Assembly: GCF_003386795.1 (NCBI RefSeq)
Contig: NZ_QTUC01000001.1
Location: 3,286,001 to 3,350,000 of the forward strand
Source: Thermasporomyces composti
Lineage (GTDB): Bacteria; Actinomycetota; Actinomycetes; Propionibacteriales; Actinopolymorphaceae
Length of the DNA: 64,000 nucleotides
Reading direction: 5' to 3'
Positions 25,907 through 34,677 of the stretch are shown in pieces. Positions within the stretch are counted from its first letter, which is position 1; every line of letters starts with the position of its first letter. The notes under the pieces were generated by a model, which saw nothing but the letters and a program-made list of their open reading frames with translations, did no database searches and was not told the DNA's origin. Made by a program: the position numbers and the translations under genes.

Positions 25907-28147
25907 TCAAGAGCTCGTCAGCTCGGCGTCGCGACGGTTGACGCGCCGGCGGCGCCAGGACGAGACACCGGTCGCGGCGAACAGGACCGCGACGACAGCG
26001 CTGAGGACGCCGACCAGCACGGCGCGCGGCCCGGAGAGCTGTCCCCGTGGCGCCTCGGTCCGTTGGTTCACGAGCGGATCGCCGTCGAGTACGTTCCCAC
26101 GTGGGCCAGCTCCACTATCGCTGCCGCTGGTCTCGTCGTCACTCCCCGTGGGATCGCCGGTGGAATGGGGGCGGAAGGTCGTGGCCGCCCCGTCCGGGCC
26201 CGGTACGAGGATCCCGAGGTCGTCGACGTACGGAGGGGCGCCGTCTCCTCCGCGTCCCTCGATCCCGATGAGGATCTCGATCGGCAGCAGGTAGGTCTCC
26301 CCGTCGCGGTCGTCACCCAAGCCGACCGCCACCACGTAGTCGCCCGGTATCACCGTGCTCGTCTGTGGCGCGCCGCCGGCGTCGCGATTGGCGTAGCGGA
26401 CCTCGACGGTCGTGGCGCGGGCGTGCGAGCTCGTGGTGGGGCTGAGCAGCACGTGGTCCTGTCCGGCCACCTCGCTGAGCGTCGCGACCGCCTCCCCGCG
26501 GGTCGGCCCGATCAGCGTGAGGTCCAGGAGGTGCGGGGCGTCGAGGAGTCCCGCCACCTTCGCCGGCGGTCGTGGGACGCGGACCTCGGCCTCCAGCCGC
26601 TGTCCCCAGTCCAGGCGCACGCGGACGAACTGCACCTCGCCGGGGAACAGCGAGGTGCGGTACCGGCCGGGGCCCACCAGGGGCGCGTCGGAGAACGACG
26701 CGCCTGGCGTCACCTCGGTGGCCGCCTCGCCGGTCGGACCGCGCCAGGGGGGACGGATCGGCGCCGGCGGGGGAAGGTCGTCGCGCGAGGCGACGGGTGG
26801 CTCCTCGAGGATGACGATCTCGATCGGTACGCCGTCGAGTGTGGACTGGGAGCCGCTCCGCCGGCTGGCGTGGTCCGCTGCGCCCGTGCTTCCCGATTGC
26901 CGTAGTGCGAGGACCAGCTCCCGTCCCCGCTGGCAGTCCCGATGGTGCGCGGTGAAGGGGTCCCAGCTGGAGACGGACGCGGTGACCACCGGGTTGGTGC
27001 GCGCGTAGCTGACGCCGGTGCCGAGCCCGTACCCGCAGCCGTCGCCGTCGGGTGTCCGGAGATCGAGGTGGATGGCGGCGATCGCCTGACTCGGAGCCGG
27101 TCGCGCGCTGGCTCCGATGTACAGGGTCGAGCTGTCCATGGAGCGGCGGAGCCGGTAGTAGCGCGTCTCGCCCTGACGCGGTGCGGTGTCGACGTACTGT
27201 CCCGCCCGCAGGACCGGCGCCGAGTCGACGGTGGATGTCCCGGAGACCGGTCGCCCGGCCACCCGGAACGGCCGGAATGCTCGGACCGACAGTCGGTGCA
27301 GGCTGACCGCGAGGTCGTTCGCGTCATCGGCCTCGTAGAACGTGCCGCTTCCGGCGTCGGCGATGCAGCGCAGCTGCTTCCTGGCTTCGGGGTCGACGCG
27401 GTAGCCCACGACGTCGATCTTCACCTCGATGCCGAGGCCGGTGATCTCCCGCGCCGTCGCGCACGGGTCAGGGTCGCAGGTCTCCTCGCCGTCGGACACG
27501 AGCAGGATGGTGCGCCGGCCGCTGGTCCCGAGGTCCTTCGCCGCTTGTCGGAGGGAGTAGGCGATCGGGGTCTCGCCGTAGGGGCGGAAGCTCGCCAGCG
27601 CTTGCGTGAGCGCGGGTCGGTCGACGCGCCCGACCGGCACGACGAGCTGGGTGTCGGTGCAGGCGCGCGGATCGGACGGGTCGTAGACCGTCGCCCCGTA
27701 CACGCGCAGTCCCACGAGCGCGTCGTCGGGCAGGCGGGGAATGAGGTCACGAAACGCCTGACGAGCTGCCTCGATCTTCGTGCCGCCGTCGTCGTCCGGC
27801 TCCTCCATCGACCCGGAGGAGTCGAAGAGCAGCAGCAACTTGCCGTGAGCAGAGTCGTCCGTGCCGGCGTTCATGTCGGCCGGGCCCGTGCCGTCATCGG
27901 TGGTCACCGAGGTCGCGATGGATTCCGTGGTCGGTGCGGCGGTGGTCGGCGACAGGTTCGACCGTGTGCGGTTCGGTGGGTTCGACGGCGTGACGTCCGA
28001 CCATGGTGCATTCACGTGAGCCCCATCCGCGTGGTTGCCCTTCGCGTGGGCGGCGGCACTGGGACCGGCGGTGATGGTGGCCATGAGGAGGGCGGGGAGG
28101 GCCACGGTGCGAAGGAAGGTGTGGAGAGCGCGCGACCGGGTCGGCAT
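25907..28147 (-). CDS. Secreted, membrane-anchored von Willebrand factor A domain protein
   Basis: 746 residues. A signal peptide (about residues 1-35, basic start then VALPALLMATITAGPSAAAHA) is followed by a Ser/Thr-rich linker. A VWA domain (~100-290) has an intact MIDAS (DSSGSM near 110, a Thr, and SDGEE). A large beta-rich region is followed by a Pro/Ser/Gly stretch and a C-terminal membrane helix (~710-733) with an Arg-rich stop-transfer tail. It is expected to face outward and bind a ligand via divalent metal. The ATG at 28147 begins the signal peptide; GGAGG is only 3 nt away, so the start is not certain. It stands alone between the carboxylase alpha gene and the MerR gene. Confidence 0.88.
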   Translation of the reverse strand: MPTRSRALHTFLRTVALPALLMATITAGPSAAAHAKGNHADGAHVNAPWSDVTPSNPPNRTRSNLSPTTAAPTTESIATSVTTDDGTGPADMNAGTDDSAHGKLLLLFDSSGSMEEPDDDGGTKIEAARQAFRDLIPRLPDDALVGLRVYGATVYDPSDPRACTDTQLVVPVGRVDRPALTQALASFRPYGETPIAYSLRQAAKDLGTSGRRTILLVSDGEETCDPDPCATAREITGLGIEVKIDVVGYRVDPEARKQLRCIADAGSGTFYEADDANDLAVSLHRLSVRAFRPFRVAGRPVSGTSTVDSAPVLRAGQYVDTAPRQGETRYYRLRRSMDSSTLYIGASARPAPSQAIAAIHLDLRTPDGDGCGYGLGTGVSYARTNPVVTASVSSWDPFTAHHRDCQRGRELVLALRQSGSTGAADHASRRSGSQSTLDGVPIEIVILEEPPVASRDDLPPPAPIRPPWRGPTGEAATEVTPGASFSDAPLVGPGRYRTSLFPGEVQFVRVRLDWGQRLEAEVRVPRPPAKVAGLLDAPHLLDLTLIGPTRGEAVATLSEVAGQDHVLLSPTTSSHARATTVEVRYANRDAGGAPQTSTVIPGDYVVAVGLGDDRDGETYLLPIEILIGIEGRGGDGAPPYVDDLGILVPGPDGAATTFRPHSTGDPTGSDDETSGSDSGAGPRGNVLDGDPLVNQRTEAPRGQLSGPRAVLVGVLSAVVAVLFAATGVSSWRRRRVNRRDAELTSS

Positions 28148-28300
28148 CGTCCTCCATGTCTCGCGCCAGCGGTCGCCGGAGGGCGCCACGGCGCATCCGA
28201 TGATCACGAAGGGGCGCCGTGGAGCTTGCCACATTTTCTCCCGCTTTGCCCAGGTCGCGACAGGATCCGGACGCCCAACAGCTCGGGTCCGGCTTGGCGG

Positions 28301-28777
28301 TCAGCCCCGTCGGCGCGCCGAGCGGCCCTGTCGTCCTGCGCTGTCCGTCGAGCGCTTCCGTCGTCCCGAGCGGTCCTGTCGCTCCAGGCGCCGCAGGTCG
28401 GCGCGGCACCGGCGTTCGACCTCGTCGAGCTCGGCGAGGGTGGCCTCGATATCCCGACGACGTTGCTCCAGCTCGGCACGGCGGACCGCGATCTGGTCCA
28501 GCAGGTAGCGCAGTTGCCCGACCTCGCCGGGTTCGGCGTCGTACATGTCGAGGATGTGCGCGATCTCCCGGAGGGAGAAGCCCAGCCGTTTGCCTCGCAG
28601 GATCAGCCCCAACCGGACCCGGTCACGGGCGTGGAAGACGCGTTGGTTGCCTCGCCGCTCGGGGGAGAGCAGCCCTTGGTCCTCGTAGAAGCGAATGGTG
28701 CGCAGGCTCACCGCGTACTCCTGGGCGAGCTCGCTGATCGTCCAGGTCCGTTGGGCTTGGCGGGAGGCTGTCGTCAT
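28301..28777 (-). CDS. MerR-family regulator, LiuR-like
   Basis: 158 residues. The N-terminal winged helix (WTISELAQEYAVSLRTIRFYEDQGLLSPERRGNQRVF...) is followed by a dimerisation coiled coil (~85-140) rich in Glu/Arg/Leu. There is no Cys-based metal site. The sequence type and the divergent acyl-CoA dehydrogenase-carboxyltransferase pair match LiuR, the regulator of leucine/isovalerate degradation in proteobacteria, and its actinobacterial relatives. A perfect operator-like inverted repeat lies between it and the dehydrogenase gene. The C-terminus ends in a long Arg-rich tail. Confidence 0.9.
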   Translation of the reverse strand: MTTASRQAQRTWTISELAQEYAVSLRTIRFYEDQGLLSPERRGNQRVFHARDRVRLGLILRGKRLGFSLREIAHILDMYDAEPGEVGQLRYLLDQIAVRRAELEQRRRDIEATLAELDEVERRCRADLRRLERQDRSGRRKRSTDSAGRQGRSARRRG

Positions 28778-28808
28778 TCGGGATTCCTTGCGCCGCTCGA
28801 CGAGTGGT

Positions 28809-28826
28809 GCTTACGTTTACGTAAGC
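28809..28826. promoter_or_regulatory. LiuR/MerR-type operator
   Basis: GCTTACGT-TT-ACGTAAGC is a perfect 8+8 inverted repeat with a 2-nt spacer, in the 87-bp gap between the divergent MerR and acyl-CoA dehydrogenase genes. An AT-rich TTTACGTAAG-like core of this kind matches the known LiuR-type binding pattern. Confidence 0.8.
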
Positions 28827-28864
28827 GTAAACAGGCCGGCGTGGCCAGAGCGGCGGAGGCTCCG

Positions 28865-30031
28865 ATGGCGTTCGAGCTTTCCCCAGAGCATGAGGCGTTC
28901 CGCCAGGTGGTGCGTGACTTCGCCCAAGCCGAGATCGCGCCGTTCGCGGCCGACTGGGACGCGCGTCGCCACTTCCCGGTCGAGACGGTGCGCGCCATGG
29001 GCAAGCTCGGGCTGTTCGGGATCACCGTCCCGGAAGAGTACGGCGGCTCGGGCGGTGACTTCGTGAGCCTCTGCGTCGCGATCGAGGAGATCGGCCGCGT
29101 GGACCAGTCCTTGGGCATCACCCTCGAAGCGGCGGTGGGTCTCGGTATCGGCCCGATCATGGCGTGGGGGACGCCGGACCAGAAGAGCCGCTGGCTGCCC
29201 GCGTTGGCGGCGGGGGAGGCGCTCGCCGGCTTCGGGCTCACCGAGGCGGAGGCGGGATCCGACGCTGCGGCCACCCGCACCCGAGCCGTCCTCGACGGCG
29301 ATACCTGGGTGATCAACGGCTCCAAACAGTTCATCACCAACTCCGGAACGCCGATCACGTCGCTCGTCACCATCACCGCGCGCACCGGCGAGACTCCGGA
29401 CGGGCGCCCGGAGATCTCAGCGATCATCGTCCCTTCCGGAACGCCTGGCTTCATCGTCGAACCCGCCTACGACAAGCTCGGCTGGCACGCCTCCGACACA
29501 CATCCGTTGACGTTCGACAACTGCCGAGTGCCGGCGGATCACCTGCTCGGGGAGCGAGGAGCTGGGTTCAAGCAGTTCCTGTGCGCCCTCGACGAGGGCA
29601 GGATCGCCCTCGCCGCGCTGTCGGTCGGTCTAGCGCAAGCATGTCTTGACGCAGCGACGGAGCACGCCCGAACCCGGACGGCTTTCGGCAAGCCGATCGG
29701 CGCCAAGCAGGGCATCGCCTTCCAGCTCGCCGACCTCGCGGTGGCGGTGAAGGCGGCCCGTTTGCTCACCTACCAGGCCGCCGCCGCCAAGGACGCGGGT
29801 CGACCGCGGTCGGAGATCAGACAGGCGGCGGCGATGGCCAAGCTGTTCGCGAGCGAGGCCGCGGTGACGGCGACCCGCATCGCCACCCAGGTGTACGGCG
29901 GGTACGGCTTCATCGAGGAGAACCCGGTCGCCCGCTTCTATCGGGACGCCAAGATCCTCGAGATCGGCGAGGGGACGAGCGAGATCCAGCGCGTGCTCAT
30001 CGCCCGCGGCCTGGGTCTGCCGGTCGAGTAG
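28865..30031 (+). CDS. Acyl-CoA dehydrogenase (isovaleryl/short-branched type by context)
   Basis: 388 residues, family length. It is a flavoenzyme that inserts an alpha,beta double bond into acyl-CoA. The family signatures are [20 protein letters not shown] (flavin-binding) and QVYGGYGFIEENPVARFYRDAKILEIGEGTSEIQRVLI at the C-terminus, where the catalytic base is found. ATG at 28865 has GGAGG about 6 nt upstream. Divergent from the LiuR-like regulator and 77 nt upstream of a carboxyltransferase, it most likely handles isovaleryl-CoA or a similar branched acyl-CoA; a straight-chain substrate is also possible. Confidence 0.93.
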   Translation: MAFELSPEHEAFRQVVRDFAQAEIAPFAADWDARRHFPVETVRAMGKLGLFGITVPEEYGGSGGDFVSLCVAIEEIGRVDQSLGITLEAAVGLGIGPIMAWGTPDQKSRWLPALAAGEALAGFGLTEAEAGSDAAATRTRAVLDGDTWVINGSKQFITNSGTPITSLVTITARTGETPDGRPEISAIIVPSGTPGFIVEPAYDKLGWHASDTHPLTFDNCRVPADHLLGERGAGFKQFLCALDEGRIALAALSVGLAQACLDAATEHARTRTAFGKPIGAKQGIAFQLADLAVAVKAARLLTYQAAAAKDAGRPRSEIRQAAAMAKLFASEAAVTATRIATQVYGGYGFIEENPVARFYRDAKILEIGEGTSEIQRVLIARGLGLPVE

Positions 30032-30108
30032 ATCCCGCCCGGCGCGCCCCGAGGCGGGACGCGGACGACGTCGGAGAGCCCGCGCGGAGAGCGGAGGAAG
30101 GTGGCGCG

Positions 30109-31701
30109 ATGGTGGCCGAGTCGGTAGGCGATCCGGTGAGCCGGAGCGCTCGCGTCGAGCACGACGTGGGCCAGGCGCGCGACGTCGTCCGGGCGGTCTC
30201 CGCCGCGCGCGAGGCGACGCTGCGCCCGACGGAGCGGGGTGCCGCGAGGCTGGCGAGCCAGAACAAGCTCTACGTGCGCGACCGTATCGACTTGCTCGTC
30301 GACCCGGGAACCTTCGTCGAGGACGGTCAGCTCGCCAACGCCCTCGCCGAGGGGCTGCCCGCGGACGGGGTGGTGACCGGACGCGCGCTGGTCGACGGCC
30401 GACCGGTCCTGGTCGTGGCCAACGACCCGACGGTCAAGGCGGGCTCGTGGGGCGCGCGCACCGTGGAGAAGATCATCCGGATCACCGAGATCGCGCTCCG
30501 TGACGAGCTGCCGATCTTCTGGTTCATCGACTCGGCGGGCGCGCGGATCACCGACCAGGTGGAGCTGTTCCCCGGTCGTCGTGGTGCCGGCCGCATCTTC
30601 GCCAACCAGGTGGCGCTCTCGGGCAAGGTGGCGCAGGTGTGCTGTCTGTTCGGGCCGTCGGCGGCGGGTGGCGCGTACATTCCGTCGTTCTGCGACATCG
30701 TGATCATGGTCGACGGCAACGCGTCGATGTACCTCGGGTCGCCGCGGATGGCGGAGATGGTGGTGGGCGAGAAGGTGTCGCTGGAGGAGATGGGCGGCGC
30801 GCGCATGCACGTGACCGTCTCCGGGTGCGGTGACTTGTTGGCCGCCGACGACGCCGAGGCGATCGAGCTGGCGAAGGCGTACTTCTCCTATGTGCCGTCG
30901 ACCTGGCGCGAGCGTCCCCCGTCGTTCGACCCCAGACCGCCGGCGCGCGAGTTCACCGCTGACCTGGTGCCCGAGCAGGAGAACGCCGGGTACGACATGC
31001 ACCAGGTGCTCGACGCGCTGCTCGACGCCGAGACCTTCTTCGAGATCAAGCCGTTGTACGCGCCGGAGCTCATCGTGGGTTTCGGCTGCCTCGAAGGCCA
31101 GGTGGTCGGCGTCGTCGCGAACAACCCGGCGGTCAAGGGTGGCGTGCTCTTCGTCGACAGTGCCGACAAGGCGGCCAGGTTCATCTGGCTGTGCGACGCG
31201 TTCAACGTGCCGCTGCTCTACCTCGCCGACGTGCCGGGTTTCATGATCGGGAGCGAGGTGGAGCGGCAGGGGATCATCCGCGCCGGCGCGAAGATGATCA
31301 CGGCGGTCGCGGAGGCCACGGTGCCGACGGTCTCGGTGATCGTGCGCAAGGCCTACGGTGCTGGGCTCTACGCCATGTGTGGTCCCGGCTTCTCACCTGA
31401 CTCCTGTATCGCTCTGCCGACCGCGAAGATCGCCGTCATGGGACCCGAGGCGGCGGTCAACGCCGTCTACTACAACCGGATCGCCCAGATCGCCGATCCC
31501 GAGGAGCGAGCCGCCTACGTCGCGAAGCTGCGTCGGGAGTACGAGCGGGACATCGACATCCTCCGGCTGGCCTCGGACCTCGTCATCGACGCGGTCGTCG
31601 AACCCGAGCGGCTGCGCGCGGAGGTAGTCGCCCGGCTGGCCGCCGCCCAGACGAAGGAACGCCGCACGCCGGACAAGCGTCACGGTGTTCCTCCGGTCTG
31701 A
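30109..31701 (+). CDS. Acyl-CoA carboxylase carboxyltransferase (methylcrotonyl-CoA carboxylase beta type)
   Basis: 530 residues, the length of MCC beta/AccD1 subunits. It transfers CO2 from carboxybiotin to an acyl-CoA. Two crotonase-like halves are present, with FIDSAGARITDQVELFPGR and GPSAAGGAYIPSFCDIVIMV in the N-terminal half, and FNVPLLYLADVPGFMIGSEVE and VRKAYGAGLYAMCGPGF in the C-terminal half. The GSEVE and GAGLYAMCGPGF wording differs from propionyl-CoA carboxylases ([16 protein letters not shown] in pccB of this window) and matches methylcrotonyl-type enzymes. An alpha subunit is not adjacent; the one at 24032 may serve. Strong ribosome site GGAGGAAGG upstream. Confidence 0.92.
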   Translation: MVAESVGDPVSRSARVEHDVGQARDVVRAVSAAREATLRPTERGAARLASQNKLYVRDRIDLLVDPGTFVEDGQLANALAEGLPADGVVTGRALVDGRPVLVVANDPTVKAGSWGARTVEKIIRITEIALRDELPIFWFIDSAGARITDQVELFPGRRGAGRIFANQVALSGKVAQVCCLFGPSAAGGAYIPSFCDIVIMVDGNASMYLGSPRMAEMVVGEKVSLEEMGGARMHVTVSGCGDLLAADDAEAIELAKAYFSYVPSTWRERPPSFDPRPPAREFTADLVPEQENAGYDMHQVLDALLDAETFFEIKPLYAPELIVGFGCLEGQVVGVVANNPAVKGGVLFVDSADKAARFIWLCDAFNVPLLYLADVPGFMIGSEVERQGIIRAGAKMITAVAEATVPTVSVIVRKAYGAGLYAMCGPGFSPDSCIALPTAKIAVMGPEAAVNAVYYNRIAQIADPEERAAYVAKLRREYERDIDILRLASDLVIDAVVEPERLRAEVVARLAAAQTKERRTPDKRHGVPPV

Positions 31702-32125
31702 GCGTGTGGTGTCGGCCGGCCTCGCTGGGCACCCGACCGGTGACCACGCATGTGAACCGGTCACGTCATCCGGAGCGGTCACGCACGCGCGGCGGTACTC
31801 ACCGGGGAGCGGTGGCGTCCTGGGCGGGTGGGGACGGCTCCATCGCGGCCGCCTGCCGAGAGGCGTCGCTCGCAGGACGACCGCCGCCGAGCGTGCCCGC
31901 TCCTCCGCGCGACCGTGACGGCCGGTGGACACAGGTGGTGCGCTCCTCGACACGCTGCATGTCCTTCGGCGGACGCGACGTCTTAGCTCGTGGGACGGTG
32001 CGAGGCGGCGCGAGCGGCTACGGCAGGATGGCCGCGATTGGCACGTGCCCGGTCGAGGGGAGCGCCACCCCTCGACGGTACTGTGCAGACCGATCGCTGG
32101 CTCATGACGATGGAGCGGAGAGACG
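31702..32125. other. 424-bp intergenic region before the sugar-acid cluster
   Basis: Short open frames cross it in several phases, but their translations are Arg/Ser/Gly-rich and match nothing I recognise. Its 3' part holds an inverted repeat and a probable promoter for the 32126 gene; the rest shows nothing specific. Confidence 0.5.
32052..32084 (+). promoter_or_regulatory. Operator-like inverted repeat and -10 element upstream of the epimerase gene
   Basis: GTCGAGGGG, seven bases, CCCCTCGAC is a perfect 9+9 inverted repeat (32052-32076). A -10-like TACTGT follows at 32079-32084, so the repeat covers the -35/spacer region. A repressor site is the simplest reading; the regulator is not encoded next to it. 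Confidence 0.5.
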
Positions 32126-32941
32126 ATGGCGACACCCCTCGCCCTGCAGCTCTACACGGTACGTAACGCGCTGGCCGAGGACCGTGCGGCGGCGCTCGCC
32201 CGGGCTGCCGAGAAAGGTTTCCGGGCGGTCGAGGCGTTCGGCATCGGGGACCCCCAGCGCGACGTGTCAGAGCGACTCGCCGACGCGCGCGAGTTCCGCG
32301 CCCAGCTCGATGCCGCCGGCCTTCGGGTTATCGCCGCGCACGGATCGGTGCCCGAGGGGGACGACGCGGAGGCGGTCTTCGACGAGCTGGAGATCCTCGG
32401 CACCGACCGGCTGATCGCGCCGGCTCCGGGTGCGGTGGCCGGCGTCGGTGGCGGCTGGGGTCCGGACGTCCTCGCCAGCTCCGACAAGGCCAAGCTGCTC
32501 GCCGACAAGCTCAACGCGGCCGCGGAGCGCGCGCAGGCGCGCGGCGTCCACATCGGGTACCACAACCACGACTTCGAGTGGCGGCAGGTCGAGGACGGCA
32601 CGCCGGCCTACGACGTCCTCGTCCGCAACCTCGATCCCCGCGTCTTCCTCGAGGTGGACGTCTACTGGGCGCACACGGCGGGCCAGGACCCGGCCAAGGT
32701 CATCGCGTCGTACGCGGACCGGGTCTACACGCTGCACGTCAAGGACGGCCCAGGCGTCCGTGGACAGCTGCAGACGGCGGTGGGCGAGGGCTCGGTCGAC
32801 AACGCCGCCGCCATCCGGGCCGGGACGAACGTCGCCTACCACGTCATCGAGCTGGACGAGGCGGCCGGTGACCCGTTCGACGTGGCCAAGGCCGGCGCCG
32901 AGTGGCTGGTCCGCAACGGCTACTCGACTTGGACCGTCTGA
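32126..32941 (+). CDS. Sugar phosphate isomerase/epimerase (xylose isomerase-like TIM barrel)
   Basis: 271 residues. This is an AP-endonuclease/xylose-isomerase-like barrel: LALQLYTVRNAL at strand 1, VIAAHGSVP, then the metal and catalytic region IGYHNHDFEWRQ, FLEVDVYWAHTAGQDP and LHVKDGPG, with His/Glu/Asp metal ligands in the expected order. The family isomerises or epimerises sugars, or acts as a hydroxypyruvate isomerase-like enzyme; the substrate is not evident. GGAGCGGAGAG lies upstream of the ATG. It precedes an FAH hydrolase and an SDR on the same strand, suggesting a sugar-acid pathway. Confidence 0.9.
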   Translation: MATPLALQLYTVRNALAEDRAAALARAAEKGFRAVEAFGIGDPQRDVSERLADAREFRAQLDAAGLRVIAAHGSVPEGDDAEAVFDELEILGTDRLIAPAPGAVAGVGGGWGPDVLASSDKAKLLADKLNAAAERAQARGVHIGYHNHDFEWRQVEDGTPAYDVLVRNLDPRVFLEVDVYWAHTAGQDPAKVIASYADRVYTLHVKDGPGVRGQLQTAVGEGSVDNAAAIRAGTNVAYHVIELDEAAGDPFDVAKAGAEWLVRNGYSTWTV

Positions 32942-33042
32942 TCTGATCGGGTAGACCGGCAGTCCGGCTCACCGGCTCAGGCACGGTCACTCGGTGGCCG
33001 ACCCGTTCCACGGATGCCCATCGGGATGCAGGAGGCGGACAC

Positions 33043-33903
33043 GTGCAGCTACTGCGTTTGGGAGACCGAGGCGCGGAGCGTCCCGTCGCCCGTGCGGACG
33101 ACGGGACGCTGTACGACATCTCGTCGATCACACCTGACATCGACGGTCGCTTCCTCGCCAGCGATGGCATCGCGCGGGTCCGCGACGCCCTCGCGGCGGG
33201 CGGCCTGCCCCGGGTGGACGATCCTGCCGACGGGTCCGGCCTCCGCGTGGGTGCCCCGATCGCCCAGCCGGGCGCCGTGCTGTGCATCGGCCAGAACTAC
33301 GCCGCCCACGCGGCGGAATCGGGGTCCCCACCGCCGGAGACGCCGATCCTCTTCTTCAAGCACCCCAACACGGTCGTGGGCCCCTACGACGACGTCCTCA
33401 TCCCGCGCGGCTCGACCCGTACGGACTGGGAGGTCGAGCTGGGCGTGGTGATCGGCAAGCGAGCCCGCTACCTGGACTCGCCGGAGGCGGCCCTCGACCA
33501 CGTCGCGGGATACGTCGTGTCCAACGACGTGTCCGAGCGAACCTTCCAGCTCGACCAGTCCGGCGGCCAGTGGTCGAAGGGCAAGTGCGCCGAGACGTTC
33601 AACCCACTCGGCCCATGGCTGGTGCCGGCCGACGAGGTGCGGCCCGACGATCTGGGTCTGCGGTCGTGGGTGAACGGCGAGATCCGCCAGGACTCCACCA
33701 CCGCCGACATGATCTTCGACGTGGGCTACCTGATCTGGCACCTGTCGCAGTACATGGTGCTCGACCCGGGTGACCTGCTGAACACGGGTACGCCGCAAGG
33801 GGTGGCGTTGTCCGGACGCTTCCCGTACCTGAAGGCCGGCGACGTGATGGAGCTGGAGATCGACGGTCTGGGCCGGCAGCGTCAGCGTCTGGTCCAGGCC
33901 TGA
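33043..33903 (+). CDS. Fumarylacetoacetate hydrolase-family protein (2,4-diketo-3-deoxy sugar acid hydrolase-like)
   Basis: 286 residues. The FAH catalytic core lies at ~75-285: CIGQNYAAHAAESG, FFKHPNTVVGP, the metal-binding DWEVELGVVIGK, GYVVSNDVSERTFQ, SKGKCAETFNPLGPWLV and the C-terminal LLNTGTPQGVALS. This subset with the KGKCAETFNPLGPWLV motif hydrolyses 2,4-diketo-3-deoxy-L-fuconate/rhamnonate in the non-phosphorylated L-fucose/L-rhamnose pathway. The following SDR fits as the dehydrogenase one step earlier. GTG at 33043 has GGAGG 7 nt upstream. Confidence 0.88.
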   Translation: MQLLRLGDRGAERPVARADDGTLYDISSITPDIDGRFLASDGIARVRDALAAGGLPRVDDPADGSGLRVGAPIAQPGAVLCIGQNYAAHAAESGSPPPETPILFFKHPNTVVGPYDDVLIPRGSTRTDWEVELGVVIGKRARYLDSPEAALDHVAGYVVSNDVSERTFQLDQSGGQWSKGKCAETFNPLGPWLVPADEVRPDDLGLRSWVNGEIRQDSTTADMIFDVGYLIWHLSQYMVLDPGDLLNTGTPQGVALSGRFPYLKAGDVMELEIDGLGRQRQRLVQA

Positions 33904-33921
33904 GCGGGAGGACGACGCCTC

Positions 33922-34677
33922 ATGGGGGACTTCGACGGATTGGTGGCGCTGGTCACCGGTGGCGCGTCTGGCATCGGGCTGGCGACCGCGACGCTGCTCG
34001 CGGAGCGCGGCGCTCAGGTCGCCTGCCTGGACCTGCGAGCGGACACGGTGCGGGAGCCGCTCGTCGGTGTCCCGTGTGACGTCACCGACGACGCGTCGGT
34101 GCGCCGTGCGGTCCAGGCTGTCGTCGACCGGTTCGGCCGCCTCGACATCGTGGTCAACAACGCGGGCATCGGCGCGCAAGGCACCGTTGCGGACAACGAC
34201 GACGCCGAGTGGCATCGGGTCCTCGACGTCAACGTCGTCGGTATCGCGCGGGTGAGCCGGGCGGCGCTGCCTCACCTCCGGCAGTCACCGTCCGCCGTCA
34301 TCGTCAACACCTGCTCGGTCGCGGCGACGGCAGGTCTTCCGCAGCGCGCCCTCTACAGCGCGTCCAAGGGCGCGGTGCGCGCACTCACGTTCGCGATGGC
34401 GGCTGACCACGTGCACGAGGGGATCCGGGTCAACTGCGTCAATCCCGGGACGGTGGACACGCCGTGGGTCAGCCGGCTCCTCGAGCGGGCCGACGACCCG
34501 GAGGCCGAGCGCAAGGCGCTGGAGGCGCGCCAGCCGATGGGGCGGCTCGTGTCCCCCCGCGAGGTGGCGGAGGCGATCGTCTACCTCGCCTCGCCGACGG
34601 CTGGGGCGTCGACCGGTGTCGAGCTCGCCGTCGACGGCGGGATGCAGAACCTCCGGCTACGCCCGCGCGTCACCTAG
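33922..34677 (+). CDS. Short-chain dehydrogenase, probable sugar-acid dehydrogenase
   Basis: 251 residues. The Rossmann motif TGGASGIG (~14-21), NNAG (~84-87), the catalytic Ser in NTCSVAAT and YSASKGAVRAL are present; C-terminal sequence GASTGVELAVDGGMQ is typical of oxidoreductases acting on sugars or sugar acids. It lies 18 nt after the FAH gene. The pair resembles 2-keto-3-deoxy-L-fuconate/rhamnonate dehydrogenase plus diketo-acid hydrolase (LRA5-LRA6 of the rhamnose route). No dehydratase or lactonase is visible nearby, so the full pathway is not in the window. Its stop overlaps the end of convergent maf by 4 nt. Confidence 0.9.
   Translation: MGDFDGLVALVTGGASGIGLATATLLAERGAQVACLDLRADTVREPLVGVPCDVTDDASVRRAVQAVVDRFGRLDIVVNNAGIGAQGTVADNDDAEWHRVLDVNVVGIARVSRAALPHLRQSPSAVIVNTCSVAATAGLPQRALYSASKGAVRALTFAMAADHVHEGIRVNCVNPGTVDTPWVSRLLERADDPEAERKALEARQPMGRLVSPREVAEAIVYLASPTAGASTGVELAVDGGMQNLRLRPRVT

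Noticed and set aside
31704-32414. 236-residue open frame in and beyond the intergenic region before the epimerase gene
   Set aside because: Arg/Ser/Pro-rich composition, no ribosome site, and it overlaps the true epimerase gene in another frame.
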